From Microglena sp. YARC (lineage: Eukaryota; Chlorophyta; Chlorophyceae; Chlamydomonadales; Chlamydomonadaceae), in the NCBI GenBank assembly GCA_022414725.1, contig CM039462.1, positions 76,010,515 through 76,074,514 on the forward strand: a stretch of 64,000 nt of DNA, written 5' to 3'. The position numbers were made by a program, and so were the translations under genes. Below the pieces are notes generated by a model that had not been told where the DNA came from, did not search any database, and worked only from the letters and a program-made list of their open reading frames with translations. Positions 1 through 9,976 of this stretch are shown here, piece after piece (position 1 is the first letter of the stretch; every line of letters begins with the position of its first letter).

Positions 1-180
1 TTTCTTTATTATTGTATTTACACCACAAGCATATTTATTTATTTATTTGCACCACAATCCCGGCAACATTCATGTATTTATTATTTTATTTACACCACAA
101 GCATATTTATTTATTTATTTGCACCACAATCCCGGCCACATTCATGTATTTATTATTGTATTTGCACCATAAGCACCACC
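1..180. repeat. AT-rich tandem repeat, about 76-bp unit
   Basis: Roughly two and a half copies of a unit containing TTTGCACCACAATCCCGGC and (ATTT)n, immediately 3' of the kinase stop on the minus strand. No coding signal was seen. Confidence 0.85.
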
Positions 181-498
181 CTACCATGGGTGTGCCAACA
201 GTGCACCGGCATCCGGCCGCATCATGGGGTCCTTCTGCAGCGCTTGCTGTACAAAGTCCTTCATCTGATCTGTCACACTTTCCGGGAGGCAAATATTATT
301 GCTGTGCATGATGTGTGATGCAGTCTGCTTCTCATCCTCCACCTCAAAGGGGGTCTTGCCACACACAAGCTCGTATGCTAGCACACCCACGGCCCAAATG
401 TCGACCTTGGTGTTGTATGGCTTGACGCCCCTGGACTCAAGGAGGGGCATGCTGATAGATGGGCACTCATGCAGATCGCAGTGAGGGTTCTTCAGAAC
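181..498 (-). CDS. Kinase exon 6 (C-lobe, subdomains IX-XI)
   Basis: Acceptor TACTTTTGTAG; reads VLKNPHCDLHECPS, then VDIWAVGVLAYELVCGKTPF, and ends at LLAHPW, the usual end of a kinase domain. TAG at 183-181 may be the stop. UGUAA-type motifs follow on the minus strand within the first 90 bases, which fits an algal polyadenylation signal. Alternatively CATG/GTAGGG is a donor splitting the Trp codon. Confidence 0.8.
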   Translation of the reverse strand, partial: VLKNPHCDLHECPSISMPLLESRGVKPYNTKVDIWAVGVLAYELVCGKTPFEVEDEKQTASHIMHSNNICLPESVTDQMKDFVQQALQKDPMMRPDAGALLAHPW

Positions 499-3437
499 CT
501 ACAAAAGTAAAGTAGGTGTTAGGAAATGCGAACACCCCATAAAGATGAAATATGTGAAGTTTGGTGCATTGTGACAAACCCAGCACTTTCACTTTGATCA
601 GAACTGTGTTGGGCGTTTAAATATGATCAGATGTGGTATATGAAAAGGCTGACATGTTGATTACAACCTGATTCGAAGATCACAGTGAGGGTTCTCCAGG
701 ACCTGATGAGGAAAAGGAAAAGAGCACTTGAGCAACTTCAGTCACTTTAATAAAAGTAAATCAACTCTTAAGCAACTAAACTCACTTTAATAAAAGTGAA
801 TGAGCACTTGAGTAACTAAAGTAACGTTCACAAAAGTAAATGAGCACTTGAGTAAATCAAGTAACTCTCACAAAAGCTAATGAGCACTTGAGCAACTTAA
901 GTCACTTTAATAAAAGTGAATGAGCACTTGAGTAACTTGAGTAACGTTCACAAAAATAAATGAGCACTTGAGTAACTTCCGTAACATTCACAAAAGTAAA
1001 TGACTAAATGAGCACTTGAGTAACTTTAGTAACATTCACAAAGTAAATGACTAAATGAGCACTTGAGTAACTTTAGTAACATTCACAAAGTAAATGACTA
1101 AATGAGCACTTGAGTAACTTTAGTAGCGTTCACAAAAGTAAATGAGCACTTGAGTAAATTTAGTAACTTTCACAAAAGTAACTGAGCACTTGAGTAAAAT
1201 TAGTAACTTTCACAAAAGTAAGTGAACAAACATTCAATCTATGTATGTGTGTATGTGTTTGCCCTGTCTTCCTGTTCTTTCATCATTCAAATGTCTCTTT
1301 ATGCTGGTACGCCATGGACAGACAGACAGACAGACAAACAAACAAAGAAACAAACAAACAGAAAAAAGGACAACAAGGTGACTCTGGGGGCTGGGGGCTG
1401 CTGACTCTGGGGGCCCACTTGACAAACCTACCTAGATGCACCATATATCCAAACCCTACACATGCACCATGGCTCCAAACCACAGCTTACCTCTGGAGCC
1501 ATATAGTCCAGGGTTCCTGCTCGATTGAAAGCCAGCTCCTTCGTGTGATCAATGGCCAATCCAAAGTCGCCCAATTTTAATGTCCCATGACGGCTGAGAA
1601 AGATGTTTTCGGGCTTCACATCTCGGTGTATGATGTTCATGGCATGGCACCGCATGAGCACATATAGGAGAGGGGTGATGACCTGAAGTGTGAGAGCAGC
1701 TGCACGTGAGCCCTACCGCAAGAATGCTTTGATTCAAATTTATTACGTTGCTGCCAAAGACGGCAAGCAGCCTTAAAGGCTGGAGCCATGCAACCAAATT
1801 CAAGTTCAAATTAATGCGTAGCACAAGCTGGTGCTTGATTGATGACCCAAGTCAGGCTGCAACCTACCCAGGTTGGTAAACAGGTGTTTAGGGTGTTAAA
1901 CACCTGTTTATTTACATTATTGGTTAAACATGTAGCTGTTGAACAGGTATTTAGGGTGTTAAACACCTGTTTATTTACATTATTGGTAAAACATGTAGCT
2001 GTTGAACAGGTGTTTAGGGTGTTAAACACCTGTTTATTTACATTATCGGTTAAACATGTAGCTGTTGAACAGGTGTTTAGGGTGTTAAACACCTGTTTAT
2101 TTACATTATTGGTTAAACATGTAGCTGTTGAACAGGTGTTTAGGGTGTTAAACACCTGTTTATTTACATTATTGGTTAAACATGTAGCTGTTGAACAGGT
2201 GTTTAGGGTGTTAAACACCTGTTTATTTACATTATTGGTTAAACATGTAGCTGTTGAACAGGTGTTTAGGGTGTTAAACACCTGTTTATTTACATTATTG
2301 GTTAAACATGTAGCTGTTGAACAGGTGTTTAGGGTGTTAAACACCTGTTTATTTACATTATTGGTTAACCAAGTAGCTGTTGAACAGGTGTTTAGGGTGT
2401 TATACACCTGTTTATTTACATTATTGGTTAAACATGTAGCTGTTGAACAGGTGTTTAACACCCTGGACACCTGTTAAACAACCTGAACAGGTGCAGGCTG
2501 CCATAGGGTGAGTGGTGGGGGCTTGTCCCTCTGTGTATGATATCCATTGCCTGGCACCGCTTGAGCACGCAGAGGACAGTTTTTTAATTTACAGCTACGA
2601 GTAGCAGCTTCTAGGTAGCTCCCCTGACTAGCTATTCAGCCAAACTTGGCACAAACTTGAGCACTTTGAAGCTGACATAATCAGCTTTCCAGAACTGCTG
2701 AAATAGTTCCGTGTAGCCAAGTGGTCGACTCAGGGAGCTGCCTAGAAGGTGCTATAAAAGACGAAAATAAAACTTGGGTAGAGGAGAGGGGCGGTGACAT
2801 GAGGAGGGGAAGCAGCAGTGTGTGAGTCGTCTTACCACACTAGGCTGCACAGAACAGGGGGCATTTAAGAAGTTTTTAGTACCTATGGTAGTTTTTGTTT
2901 TTGGCGGGGCCCCACCTTCTGGGGGGCGGGAGCCCCCAGTGTTACCCATTTGTCCGTCCGACCATCCATCCAACCATCCATCTGACCGTGATGAAGCCCG
3001 ACACGTCAGCCAACGGCCTCGTAACCAACTCGCTTCCGTTGCCACCTGTCGCTCCCTCGCGATCACTCTCCGCCATTTTTTAGCGTCGCAGGCGACGCTG
3101 CATCGAACTTGTGTTATGTGTCTTAACCTCCCCCCATCCCCACCCCACCCCACCCAAGAGGCCCATACCTCCTTCACCAATTAAAATTAGGAGGTCAAAG
3201 TAGGATTTATAGTGATCCTAATTTCGCATTAGGTGGCACAGCTCACCATGTTTTTCCTGCTTCTTGAAATGCATGTTACAGTCCAGGGGTAGCCAAGCAC
3301 ACTCGAGGCCCTCAGAGTTTTGTATTTAATATTTCTGCATGCCAGTTTCAGTAGCTACTTGGGCTAGTCAAGCCTGATTTCAGGATTGTTGCATAGCTAT
3401 CGCATGGCAGAGCGCAAAGCGCGGAGACCGGGGGGGT

Positions 3438-3481
<44 letters not shown>

Positions 3482-5422
3482 CATGCACACATACAAGGGA
3501 ACCTACCTTCATGCATGCATACATGCACACATACAAGGGAACCTACCTTCATGCATGCATACATGCACACATATAAGGGAACCTACCTTCATGCATGCAT
3601 ACATGCACACATACAAGGGAACCTACCTTCATGCATGCATACATGCACACATACAAGGGAACCTACCTTCATGCATGCATACATGCACACATACAAGGGA
3701 ACCTACCGTCATGCATGCATACATGCATACATACAAGGGAACCTACCTTCATGCGTGCATACATGCACACATACAAGGGAACCCACCTGCATGCATACAT
3801 ACATGCATGCATACAAGGGAACCTACCTTCATGCATGCATACATACAAGGGAACCTACCTTCATGCATGCATACATGCATACATACAGGGGAGCCTACCT
3901 TCATGCATACACTGAATTCATCCAGAGTGCCACCATGCTTCAGCGTGTGCTTGAACAGGTCTCCTCCTTCACAGCATTCCATCACCAAGTACAGGTTCGT
4001 CTCATCTGCCAAACACAAATGCAGATCTGTAACCAGGGGCCCCCTCATCAACACCATCGTATCCACCTGCAGTGTTGGGGTGGTGGTTATTGGTGTGTTG
4101 GTGTTGGTATGTAGGTCTGTAGGTGTTGGTGTTGGTGTTGGTGTGTAGGCCTGTAGGTGTTGGTGTTGGTGTTGGTGTGTAGGCCTGTAGGTGTTGGTGT
4201 TGGTGTTGGTGTGTTGGGTGGTGGCATTGGGGTGGTGGTGGTTGGGGTGGTGGGTGGTTGTGATGCAATACATATTACTTACTTTTTGTCAAGATGGTTA
4301 CAGCTATTGTGGAAAGCAGATTCCTTTTAGTATATTTATATGCTCTTGGCCTTTTAGTATATTTATATGCCCCTGGCCTTTTAGTATATTCATATGCCCT
4401 TGGCCTTTTGATCAATCAGTCTATCTGTCCATCCGTCTGAAGGTCCAAGTCCAAGTCCAAGTTCGAGTTCAAGCTCAGGTTCAAGTTCGAGTTCAAGCTC
4501 AGGATCAAGTTCGAGTTCAAGCTCATGTTCAAGTTCGAGTTCAAGTCCAAGTCCAAGTCCAAGTTCGAGTTCAAGCTCAGGTTCAAGTTCGAGTTCAAGC
4601 TCATGTTCAAGTTCGAGTTCAAGTCCAAGTCCAAGTCCAAGTTCGAGTTCAAGCTCAGGTTCAAGTTCGAGTTCAAGCTCAGGTTCAAGTTCGAGTTCAA
4701 GCTCAGGTTCAAGTTCGAGTTCAAGCTCAGGTTCAAGTTCGAATTCAAGCTCAGGTTCAATTTCGAGTTCAAGTCCAAGTCCAAGTTCGAGTTCAAGCTC
4801 AGGTTCAAGTTCAAGCTCAAGCTCAGGTTCAAGATTGAGTCCAACTACAGCCCAAGGCCATGTAAGACCCACCTCTCTTTGAAGCTTCTCGAAATGTTTG
4901 GAAGTCATCTTCTCTTTGTGGTAGCACTTGATCACCACAGGAGTGCCAGTGCTGAGATCAACAGCTTGGTACACAGTGGAAATTCTGTCATGGGGGGAAG
5001 GGTAGGGGACGAGTGTATGTGTGTATTTGGAGGGTGGGGGTGGGTAAAGGGTATTGTAGCCGGCAATGTGAAAGTGTACGTTGTTGTATATCACTCAGCC
5101 TTGCCCTGTCCTATCCTGGTCCTGGTGAGGTAGTCTTGGCAGGGTAGCACTTGATTACAACAGGAGTGTCGGTTGTAAGATCAAACAGCTTGGTACACAG
5201 TGGGAACTCTGTCAAGGGGGGAGGGAGGACAAGAGTATTGTAGTCGGGCATGTGAAGGTGCGCGTTGATGCATAATCCTATACTTCTCACTCATGCCCTG
5301 TTCTAGTCCTGGTGCTGGGGGGGGGGGGGGGAGGTAAAGGGTATTGTAGTCGGGCATGTGAAGGTGCGCGTTGATGCATAATCCTATACTTCTCACTTAT
5401 GCCCTGTTCTAGTCCTGGTGCT

Positions 5423-5456
<34 letters not shown>

Positions 5457-5855
5457 GGTAAAGGGTATTGTAGTCGGGCATGTGAAGGTGTGCTTTGTTG
5501 TATATCACTCAGTCATGCCCTGTTCTAGTCCTGGTGCTGGGGGGGGGTGGGGGTGGGGGTGGGGAGGTAAAGGGTATTGTAGTCGGGCATGTGAAGGTGT
5601 GCTTTGTTGTATATCACTCAGTCATGCCCTGTTCTAGTCCTGGTGCTAGGGGGGGGGGGGGGGGGGGGGTAAAGGGTATTGTAGTCGGGCATGTGAAGGT
5701 GTGCTTTGTTGTATATCACTCAGTCATGCCCTGTTCTAGTCCTGGTGCTGGGGGGGGGGGGGGGGGGAGGGTAAAGGGTATTGTAGTCGGCAATGTGAAG
5801 GTGTGCTTTGTTGTATATCACTCAGTCATGCCCTGTTCTAGTCCTGGTGCTGGGG

Positions 5856-5889
<34 letters not shown>

Positions 5890-6084
5890 AAAGGGTATTG
5901 TAGTCGGCAATGTGAAGGTGTGCTTTGTTGTATATCACTCAGTCATCCTTTGTCCTAGTCCTGGTAATATAGTGATGGCATGGTATTACTTTATCACAAC
6001 AGGAGTGCCAGTGGTGGGATCAACAGCTTGGTACACAGTGGAAATTCTGTCAATGGGGGTAGGGGGTGAGTGTGTGTGTGTGTG

Positions 6085-6115
<31 letters not shown>

Positions 6116-8439
6116 TAAAAGTTATTGTAGTTGGGAAAATGAAGGTGTGGTTTGTTGTATATCACGCATTCATGCTTTATCCTGGTCCTGGTAATATATA
6201 TTATATATATTATCCTGGTAATGTACCGGTAGTGGTGGCAGGGTTCCACCTGATCACAACAGGAGTATGCGTGATGTAATCAACAGCTTGGTAAATAAAT
6301 AAAAAGCTTGGTAAATAAATATACAGTACGCCCTATTACAAGGCTGAGGTTGAGGTTAAGGTTGAGGTTGCCAGCCTGTTTGCTTGCACTGGGGCCAACC
6401 ACCAAATCAACAGCTTGTTGTGTATTGGAAATTATGCAAGGATGGCCGTGGTTATTGAAGTTAGAGGAGTTGAAAGCCTTGTTGATGTGATGGGTATGTA
6501 TGTATGTATGTATGTATGTATGTATGTATGTATGTTACAGTCCAGGGGTAAGCCAAATAGGCTAAATATGGGTGTGTGGTAGGCTAAAGAAAGGCTAGAG
6601 TTGGGTGTCTGGTAGTGATGCTCCCTATGCTTGTACTGCATATTTGTGGTTGTACTGTCAGTTCTCTGATAATGCGTTTGAAAACAAAAACAAAATGAGG
6701 TTTAGGGTTTCTTTGGCGGGGCGTTTTGTTTATACTTTTTTGTTTTCCTACCCAGAAATCCCTCATCACTACATAAAAATAGGCGTAGTTATTTTGAGGC
6801 GCCTACTTGCATATTGATATATCAAGTGCATATTTGTGGTTGTACTGTCAGTCCTTCAATTTCATGTTTGAAAACAATTACTTGAATATTGATATGCTTA
6901 TGTACCCTCAATGCTAATTGAAATCAGCAATGTAGATAGCAAGCAAACAGCCCGAAAGCTAAATCCACAACTTTTTATTTCAAATGTGTCATATGGTTTG
7001 GTTTGGTTTGGTTTGGTTTGGTTTGGTTTGGTTTGGTTTGGTTTGGTTTGGTTCGATTATACAGTCTATCAGGCTGCTCACCGTCTATGGACAGACTAAA
7101 CATGGGTCGTATAAATGCACCACTGCACCACTCTCTAGATTACAGAATGGAGTGATATCAGGTTTTTGTTTCACAGCATCTACACACACACACCCCTCAC
7201 AGTTGTTTTCGTGCGAAGTGTTGCAAATTGAGCAACTCTGTGCAACCCCAGTGCAACGCGCTGCCCCCCAAACCCACGGAGCAGGAAGCGCAGGGCTTGG
7301 GAGGTTGGTTTTTTTTGGCTGGGTGGGTGGGTGGGTGGGTGGGTGGGTGGGTGGGGGGGGCATTTCTGACTAGTTTAGCCAGACCCATGGGTCGCCATGC
7401 AGAATGACAGAATGACAGAATGGCGGCACATCCCACAACAATAAAAAAGTAACTCACCTGCCGCGGTGAAGTTCCACCCGATTACGATATTGCTCGATGT
7501 TCCTTCCCAAGTTGCACGTGCTGGCTCTAGGCTTGGTCTGGTCACCTATCGGACTGGAAGATTGGCTCGACGTGTGATCAGGGTGCACAGATGGTGGGGG
7601 TGGACAGAACGGAGCCCCACGCATGGTTCCAGAGCTGAAGGGGCAGTCGACATAAAGAGATTAGTGTTAGCTTGGATTGGATTGGATTGGATTGGATTGG
7701 ATTGGATTGGATTGGATTGGATTGGATTGTTACATTCTTTTCCAGCCAACTCTGAGCTGCTCAGCGTCTTCCAATTCCAAGTCCCCCCGTGCAATACCCC
7801 ATGTAAACCAGGGAGCATACTAAGCAGATTAGTATTAGCTTGGCAACAAGTAAGAAACATGTTTTAGAAGTAGAATGCATCGATTTGTGCTGTTTCTGCA
7901 CTAGATGGTTTTTTTCACCGCCCCTGATTGAAGGAGTAACCTACATACCACGGGCGTACTGCCGGAAGCATGAAATGGAGGCAGGGGAGTTGTGTAAACC
8001 TAACAGGTTCAGGCACCCCGGAAGCCTGCATCCCATGCCACTTGTCGTTCACCTACACCACACCACACCACACCATGCCACATCGCACCACACCACGCCA
8101 TGCCACACATCACCATGCCAGACCACTACATGCAATCATGCAGAGGGCAGGCATCTCCTAGTTTTGTTGCATCCCTTTAGCTGGATCCCATAGCTTGTCT
8201 TTTCAGGTTCGAGCAGCAGCTTCTAGGCAGCTCCCTGATTCTGTCAGCTTCTAGCTGCACAAGGTTGTTTTAGGTCTGGCTGGGTAGCAAGCCAGTGGAG
8301 CTGCCTAGAAGCTGCTGCTCGAACCTGAAAAGACAAGCTATGCTGGAGCCATATACCCAAGTGCAGAACTGCAGACTCAAGGCAATCGTTTGGTTTGGTT
8401 TGATTGCATGGTTACATGGTTATATGGTTACATGGTTCC

Positions 8440-8471
<32 letters not shown>

Positions 8472-8659
8472 CCTCGTCCCAAAATCGGTCTGTCTCACCC
8501 ATTCAATTTGCACCTTGTCGGTGAAGTAAACGAAGCGGGCTGCAGGGTCCACCCCCGGGTCCACCCACCCACTGAGGGCTGTGGTCTGGGATCATCTACC
8601 TCCATCTCCTTCTCCATCGACATCACACCATCGCCAATTGTGACGAAAGCCACCGCCAT
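181..8659 (-). CDS. Serine/threonine protein kinase, six-exon gene
   Basis: Rebuilt from six minus-strand exons: 8659-8514, 7634-7458, 4984-4873, 4066-3899, 1682-1491 and 498-181. All junctions are GT-AG and in phase, giving about 370 residues if the TAG at 183-181 is the stop. Seen: a poor glycine loop (HRGRISTVY, one Gly), beta-3 lysine in VVIK (about K127), hinge LYLVMECCEGGDLF, catalytic loop HRDVKPEN (D222), DFG (240-242), MAPE and DIWAVGVLAYEL, so the catalytic residues are present. Family knowledge: it phosphorylates Ser/Thr using ATP; the substrate is unknown. The first 100 residues are Ser/Pro-rich and unrecognised. The kinase subfamily is not assigned. The 3' end is uncertain: the TAG after LLAHPW lies in CCATG/GTAGGG, which could instead be a splice donor leading out of the window. 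Introns make up most of the 8.5-kb span and are filled with repeats. Confidence 0.8.
499..1490 (-). repeat. Kinase intron 5: exon-6 decoy and GAGCACTTGAGTAA tandem repeats
   Basis: At 676-705 a near copy of the start of exon 6 (CAGTGAGGGTTCTCCAGGACC) recurs with an acceptor-like end. About 730-1225 holds some ten copies of a 40-55-bp unit with GAGCACTTGAGTAACTTTAG. About 1317-1350 is a GACA/AACA microsatellite. No other gene was seen. Confidence 0.75.
1491..1682 (-). CDS. Kinase exon 5 (catalytic loop, DFG, APE)
   Basis: Acceptor CACACTTCAG, donor CCAGAG/GTAAGC, 192 nt, phase 0. It carries IIHRDVKPENIFL, LKLGDFGLAI and GTLDYMAPE, the core catalytic and activation segments. A decayed partial copy lies at about 2525-2800, split by a MITE. 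Confidence 0.88.
1876..2475. repeat. 63-bp minisatellite, nine copies
   Basis: Nearly identical units of 63 bp contain GTGTTTAGGGTGTTAAACAC, itself partly palindromic, followed by CTGTTTATTTACATTATTGG. Because 63 is a multiple of three and the unit lacks stops in some frames, long open frames appear on both strands. These are a by-product of the repeat. It lies in kinase intron 4. Confidence 0.93.
2525..2830 (-). pseudogene. Decayed copy of kinase exon 5, split by a MITE
   Basis: 2535-2572 matches the catalytic-loop part of exon 5 (GTGTATGATATCCATTGCC beside GTGTATGATGTTCATGGCA), and 2777-2826 matches its 5' end and acceptor. The two halves are separated by the element at about 2578-2777. 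Stops and mismatches make it non-functional. Confidence 0.65.
2578..2777. mobile_element. MITE-1 copy (long inverted repeats)
   Basis: The left end has AGCAGCTTCTAGGTAGCTCC, the right end GGAGCTGCCTAGAAGGTGCT, with TTTTATTTTC-like outer ends. There is no internal coding. It interrupts the duplicated kinase exon copy. AGAGGA on both sides may be the target duplication (tentative). Confidence 0.7.
2870..3110. repeat. Dispersed repeat, GGCGGAGCC family, copy 1
   Basis: Starts near TTTTTGGCGGGGCCCCACC with GGGAGCCCCC, passes through CGTCAGCCAACGGCCTCGTAA and GTTGCCACCTGTCGCTCC, and ends in the hairpin AGCGTCGCAGGCGACGCT. The same layout occurs at 9405-9600 and 40425-40650. Confidence 0.75.
3430..3900 (-). 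repeat. Poly-G run and 38-40-bp minisatellite carrying splice-donor copies
   Basis: A run of about 48 nearly uninterrupted G is followed by some ten units with ACATGCACACATACAAGGGA and ACCTACCTTCATGCATGCAT. On the minus strand each unit reads ATGAAG/GTAGGT, the same context as the functional donor of kinase exon 4 at 3899. This unit is the exon-intron junction, amplified. Confidence 0.85.
3899..4066 (-). CDS. Kinase exon 4 (subdomains IV-V, hinge)
   Basis: Acceptor AACACTGCAG, donor ATGAAG/GTAGGC, 168 nt, phase 0 at both ends. It encodes VDTMVLMRGPLVTDLHLCL and the hinge LYLVMECCEGGDLFK. The donor end is repeated in the minisatellite that follows in the intron. Confidence 0.82.
4075..4855. 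repeat. Kinase intron 3: GTTGGT, 27-bp and GAGTTCAAG tandem repeats
   Basis: 4075-4215 is (GTTGGT)n-like with GTAGGCCTGTAGGTGTTGGT. 4320-4405 holds three copies of a unit with GGCCTTTTAGTATATT. 4437-4850 is a TTCGAGTTCAAGCTCAGG satellite, periods 12/24. Long open frames there (Glu-Leu or Gln-Val repeats) reflect periodicity only. Confidence 0.88.
4873..4984 (-). CDS. Kinase exon 3 (glycine loop and beta-3 lysine)
   Basis: Acceptor CATGACAG, donor AGAGAG/GTGGGT, 112 nt. It encodes ISTVYQAVDLSTGTPVVIK followed by a basic helix ending KLQRE, i.e. kinase subdomains I to III. At least four decayed partial copies lie upstream in the same intron. Confidence 0.85.
5130..6440 (-). pseudogene. Tandem decayed copies of kinase exon 3 with about 115-bp satellite
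   Basis: Partial copies of the glycine-loop exon lie at 5130-5215 (extra T gives a frameshift to TGA), 5980-6052 (reads ISTVYQAVDPTTGTPVVIK then TAA), 6230-6295 and 6400-6440 (fragments). The first two keep the TTGACAG-type acceptor. Between them a unit of about 115 bp with TAAAGGGTATTGTAGTCGG and a poly-G tract of variable length is repeated about seven times. Confidence 0.8.
6490..7457. repeat. Rest of kinase intron 2: simple repeats and dispersed fragments
   Basis: (GTAT)n at 6495-6533; GTTACAGTCCAGGGGTAAGCC repeat-family copy at 6534-6575; (GGTTT)n at 6992-7052; (GGGT)n at 7318-7352. A dispersed repeat at 7350-7410 has CATTTCTGACTAGTTTAGCC, also found near 30180 (inverted) and 45330. No exon was recognised. 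Confidence 0.7.
7458..7634 (-). CDS. Kinase exon 2 (Ser/Pro-rich, leads into glycine loop)
   Basis: The acceptor CCCTTCAG is preceded by branch-site-like CTAAC/CTAAT. The donor is GGCAG/GTGAGT. It encodes a Pro/Ser-rich stretch, then NIEQYRNRVELHRG. The last two bases AG join the A opening exon 3 to give Arg of the loop GRISTVY, which is strong evidence that the two exons are adjacent. Confidence 0.7.
7635..8513. repeat. Kinase intron 1: (GGATT)n, MITE-1 and (AAC)n
   Basis: (GGATT)n at 7672-7730. The phrase AGATTAGTGTTAGCTTGG before exon 2 recurs at 7822-7845, another junction duplication. CACCA-rich repeat at 8050-8125, MITE-1 at 8191-8340 and (AAC)n at 8440-8472. Confidence 0.7.
8191..8340. 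mobile_element. MITE-1 copy with perfect 44-bp inverted repeats
   Basis: 8191-8234 and 8297-8340 are exact reverse complements (TAGCTTGTCTTTTCAGG... in, ...CCTGAAAAGACAAGCTA out) around a 62-bp centre. The RNA or single strand would fold into a long hairpin. The core AGCAGCTTCTAGGCAGCTCC is shared with copies near 2600, 27470, 29430 and 50710. Confidence 0.88.
8514..8659 (-). CDS. Kinase exon 1 (N-terminal, putative)
   Basis: ATG at 8659 opens MAVAFVTIGDG and runs 146 nt to a donor ACAAG/GTGCAA. The two leftover bases (AG) join the C at the start of exon 2 to complete a Ser codon. The region is unrecognised. It was chosen because its phase fits the acceptor of exon 2, so it is the least certain exon. 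Translation could also start at the ATG at 7624 in exon 2. Confidence 0.45.
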
Positions 8660-9404
8660 CTGTGCCGTCTACGCTTCCAGCACCACGTTTCGAAGCGTCT
8701 GTCGTCGCCAAAAGAACGGTACTAGGGTCCGGGTACTGTAGGGTAACGTAGAACGATCGTAGGGCAACGTAGGACAATCGTGGGACGACTGACAGGTATG
8801 GTAGTGATCCTCGCTGGTGAATGTCGGTGTCTGATAATGTGCTGGGAGGCGCAGAAGGCTATGTCTGGTGGCGACGGACGTAGAGACTGTAATGGTGATC
8901 GCCCCCCAGGTTCTTGCAGCACGATGCGGGGTCTGGATTAGACGGTGGGATACCGAAGATGAACGTAGTGGCTGCGGGTAGGTTGCGGTGAGGAACAGGT
9001 ACAAAGTCAAATGTGTCGTTATTTGCAGTAGGCACGCGAGGGGGAAGATGGAGTGAGGTGTGCGGGGAGAGTAGATGGGCAGTTGACGGGTCTGCACTAC
9101 GTGAATTAAACGATGTCAGGGCCGCATGCATGCGCGCATGGGGGCGGGAGAGGTGGGTGGGTGATCAGCGCGGCGGGCCAGGAGTTTGGTGGGCGAAGCG
9201 AGGAATCTGTCAACCTTGGTTACGTAACGCCGGAACCCGATGTTAAGAACCTGTACGAACCTGTACGAAGGTTTCCTCGACCGTGTACACCAAAATTACA
9301 CCCTGCCTTGGTGATGTTTGTCTCGACATGGCTGACCTCGACAGGGACTCAACTCCCCTGCTACTCTCCGCCGAAGCGCTACCTATTCCGGAACCACCCT
9401 TCAC

Positions 9405-9600
9405 TCGTTAATGGCGGAGCCACCCCTTCAAGGGGGCGGGAGCCTGTCTGTCTGGCCGCTGGCCGTCTGACCAAGACGAAGCCTGACACGTCAACCAACG
9501 GTCTCGTAACTAACTCGCTTCCGTTGCCACCTGTCGCTCCGTTGCGAACTCTATCCGCCAATTTTTAGAGTCGCTTTCGACGCTGCAGCATAGAAATTGT
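9405..9600. repeat. Dispersed repeat, GGCGGAGCC family, copy 2
   Basis: Shows ATGGCGGAGCCACCCC, GGGCGGGAGCC, ACGTCAACCAACGGTCTCGT and GTTGCCACCTGTCGCTCC in the same order as at 2870-3110, ending in GAGTCGCTTTCGACGCTGC. Confidence 0.75.
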
Positions 9601-9976
9601 CGCTAAGCCCACTCTGGACCCCTGCTCTGGACCCCCCCAGGCCGAAGCCCCAAGTTTCACCCGTATCTCTCTGTCTCTCTCCGTCTCTCCAGGAGTTTGA
9701 ACGATTCTGGCCACCTCCGCACCCAAACATTTCTCTCGCCGAAGTTGGAGTGCGTATTACTAGAGGTAACAGCATCGCAGCGGCAATGATCCTTCGGAAA
9801 AGGTGTTGAATGTTTTGTAGCTTATTCCGCTGCGGAATGCTTGGGTGGTAGCTACTAGCTACTTACTTCGCCCTTCTTTGAATCTACCAGCCCTCCTCGC
9901 CCTATCGCCCCCTGCCCTACCCGTGACTGCTAAAGCGTTTTACCGTGTCGCTTGCGACATGCGCTTAGGACTTGTC
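9600..9976 (+). repeat. Dispersed element with terminal GTCGCTTGCGAC hairpin
   Basis: Reads from CTGGACCCCCCCAGG through CTCTCTCCGTCTCTCC, a CGCAGCGGCAATGATCC block and AGCTACTTACTTCGCCC, to CCGTGTCGCTTGCGACATG. The same blocks occur reverse-complemented at 34498-34810. Nothing coding was recognised. Confidence 0.6.

Noticed and set aside
1811..2477. Two long overlapping open frames (212 and 219 codons) as genes
   Set aside because: Both are produced by a 63-bp repeat free of stops; no domain, no splice context.
3386..4148. Met/His/Thr-rich open frame of about 240 codons
   Set aside because: It is the 38-40-bp minisatellite read in three frames; the real signal is on the minus strand (kinase exon 4).
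4390..5133. Glu-Leu, Gln-Val and Lys-Phe repeat proteins
   Set aside because: Frames of the TTCGAGTTCAAG satellite; only the kinase exon at 4984-4873 is supported.
5495..6118. Gly-rich open frame
   Set aside because: Poly-G tracts and a 115-bp unit create it; tract length is unstable.
8669..9131. Minus-strand frames upstream of kinase exon 1 as further exons
   Set aside because: No motif and no donor/acceptor pair in matching phase; left as possible promoter/5' UTR.
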